From Thermomicrobiaceae bacterium (GTDB lineage: Bacteria; Chloroflexota; Chloroflexia; Thermomicrobiales; Thermomicrobiaceae), in assembly GCA_007124395.1 (NCBI GenBank), contig SLFF01000106.1:1-14384 (forward strand): a stretch of 14,384 nucleotides of DNA, read 5' to 3'. Positions within the stretch are counted from its first letter, which is position 1. Every line of letters starts with the position of its first letter. The notes below the pieces were generated by a model. That model was given only the letters and a program-made list of their open reading frames with translations. It made no database searches and had not been told where the DNA came from. The position numbers were made by a program, and so were the translations under genes. Positions 13,624 to 14,384 of the stretch are shown piece after piece.

Positions 13624-14384
13624 CCGACGGCGATCCCTTCCCGACGTTTTCGAAGCTGCCGCAGGCAACTCATTGCTACGAGTGCGCCGGTTTTTGGATT
13701 CTGCGCGCTCGGAACGTTCCGGACCTCGAATCGGAGGGAGCCAAACGCCCCTTCGGCCTCGACGGTATGCACGTTTCGATCGACTGCCGGATCGACCATC
13801 ACCACAACCTCGGTGCGGTCCAGTCCGATTCCCGCGAAGCTGACGGCGGCCGTGACATTGACACTCTCCGGATAGGCAAGTGCGGCATCACGAGCGTTGC
13901 CACGGAAGACCTCGGTTTCTTCGTTGATTCCGGCACCTTCGTCCGGGCCGAGGAGTGTAGCCGGATGCTTGCGCACCGTGTGCTGAACCCGATCCAGACC
14001 ACCGGCCTTCGCCGCCGAGATGGCGTCGAGCGCCCCGATTGCCCCGGAGACCACGATCGCCTGGCCGTTCGATGCCTCGGCCGCAGCGCGGAACTCGGAC
14101 TCGAAGCCGGGATCGGCCAGCGATCCGACCGCCAGAAAGTAGAGATCCAGCCCCCGGCTCAGTACCTCGATCCCGTGTGTGCGGAGCCCTTCGTGTCCGG
14201 CGACCTCCAGAAAGACTTCTGGCTGCCGGGACATGATCTCGTCGACGGATCCGAACACCGGGAGCATACGATCCGGTTTATCGAGGTCCTGAACGATCGC
14301 GCCAACGAATTCGATCTGATCTGGAGCGGTCTCCTGCGCCAGTCGCACGAGATCCTGACCGATCGCACCCAGGCCGATGAGTCC
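13620..14384 (-). CDS. nadX: L-aspartate dehydrogenase (N-terminus beyond the window)
   Basis: This enzyme oxidises L-aspartate to iminoaspartate with NAD(P)+, a first step of NAD biosynthesis that replaces aspartate oxidase (NadB). The window holds 254 residues plus the stop; the frame is still open at the right edge, where GLIGLGAIGQ gives the Rossmann dinucleotide loop, so only a few N-terminal residues are missing. A GTG at 14348 is in frame but lies after this loop and is not the start. Further marks are VSGAIGALDAI, QHTVRKHP, NVTAAVSFAGIGLDRT, VDPAVDRNVH and NVPSAQNPKTGALVAMS, all typical of the NadX family, including the conserved N-x-H near the active site. nadA and nadC are not in the window. 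Its stop overlaps that of the convergent glycosyltransferase gene in CTAG (13620-13623). Confidence 0.9.
   Translation of the reverse strand, partial: GLIGLGAIGQDLVRLAQETAPDQIEFVGAIVQDLDKPDRMLPVFGSVDEIMSRQPEVFLEVAGHEGLRTHGIEVLSRGLDLYFLAVGSLADPGFESEFRAAAEASNGQAIVVSGAIGALDAISAAKAGGLDRVQHTVRKHPATLLGPDEGAGINEETEVFRGNARDAALAYPESVNVTAAVSFAGIGLDRTEVVVMVDPAVDRNVHTVEAEGAFGSLRFEVRNVPSAQNPKTGALVAMSCLRQLRKRREGIAVG

Noticed and set aside
14346..14348. GTG at 14348 as the start of aspartate dehydrogenase
   Set aside because: The open frame continues to the window edge and encodes the Rossmann loop GLIGLGAIG before this codon, so the gene is truncated by the window.

Overview
The window looks like ordinary chromosomal DNA from a GC-rich (roughly 58-60 percent by eye) non-enteric bacterium. 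The genes suggest a member of the Chloroflexota, probably near the Thermomicrobia. The reasons are FGYP/RLE-type repeats in a secreted hydrolase, a LysM plus M23 protein with long Glu-Pro linkers, an OFA-like MFS carrier and an L-aspartate dehydrogenase. This placement is inference from protein style, not from a marker gene. No tRNA, rRNA, CRISPR array, insertion sequence, phage gene or origin was seen.

Layout, left half, mostly plus strand: the C-terminal tail of a membrane protein (1-157); a small PRC-barrel-like protein (316-612); a terminator-like hairpin (692-715); a tight three-gene operon of ABC ATPase, ABC-2-type permease and secreted beta-lactamase-fold serine hydrolase (739-4810), closed by a strong terminator (4840-4867); a leader with two more hairpins; an MFS transporter (5062-6279) whose true start is probably a rare ATC or ATT codon upstream; and a P-type ATPase related to the CtpE group (6379-8868).

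Layout, right half: the P-type ATPase converges on a minus-strand LysM/M23 peptidoglycan hydrolase (8961-10922), with a minus-strand terminator between them (8909-8934). A gap of over 300 bases without a convincing gene follows, then a minus-strand small heat-shock protein (11341-11814) with a near-consensus sigma70-type promoter (11901-11929) and a near-perfect Shine-Dalgarno. Divergent from it is a GT4-type glycosyltransferase (12082-13623). Its stop codon overlaps, in a shared CTAG, the stop codon of a convergent L-aspartate dehydrogenase gene (13620-14384), which runs off the right edge.

Functionally the only evident multigene unit is the ABC exporter with its co-transcribed extracellular hydrolase. 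The other genes look like independent housekeeping or envelope genes: ion transport, cell-wall remodelling, proteostasis, glycosylation and NAD biosynthesis. I did not find a clearly novel multi-gene system. The points most worth checking are the non-canonical MFS start, the exporter-hydrolase operon with its tandem-repeat architecture, the Gln replacing Glu in the P-type ATPase ion-site motif, nested repeat duplications in the LysM protein, and a hairpin placed to attenuate the ABC operon.
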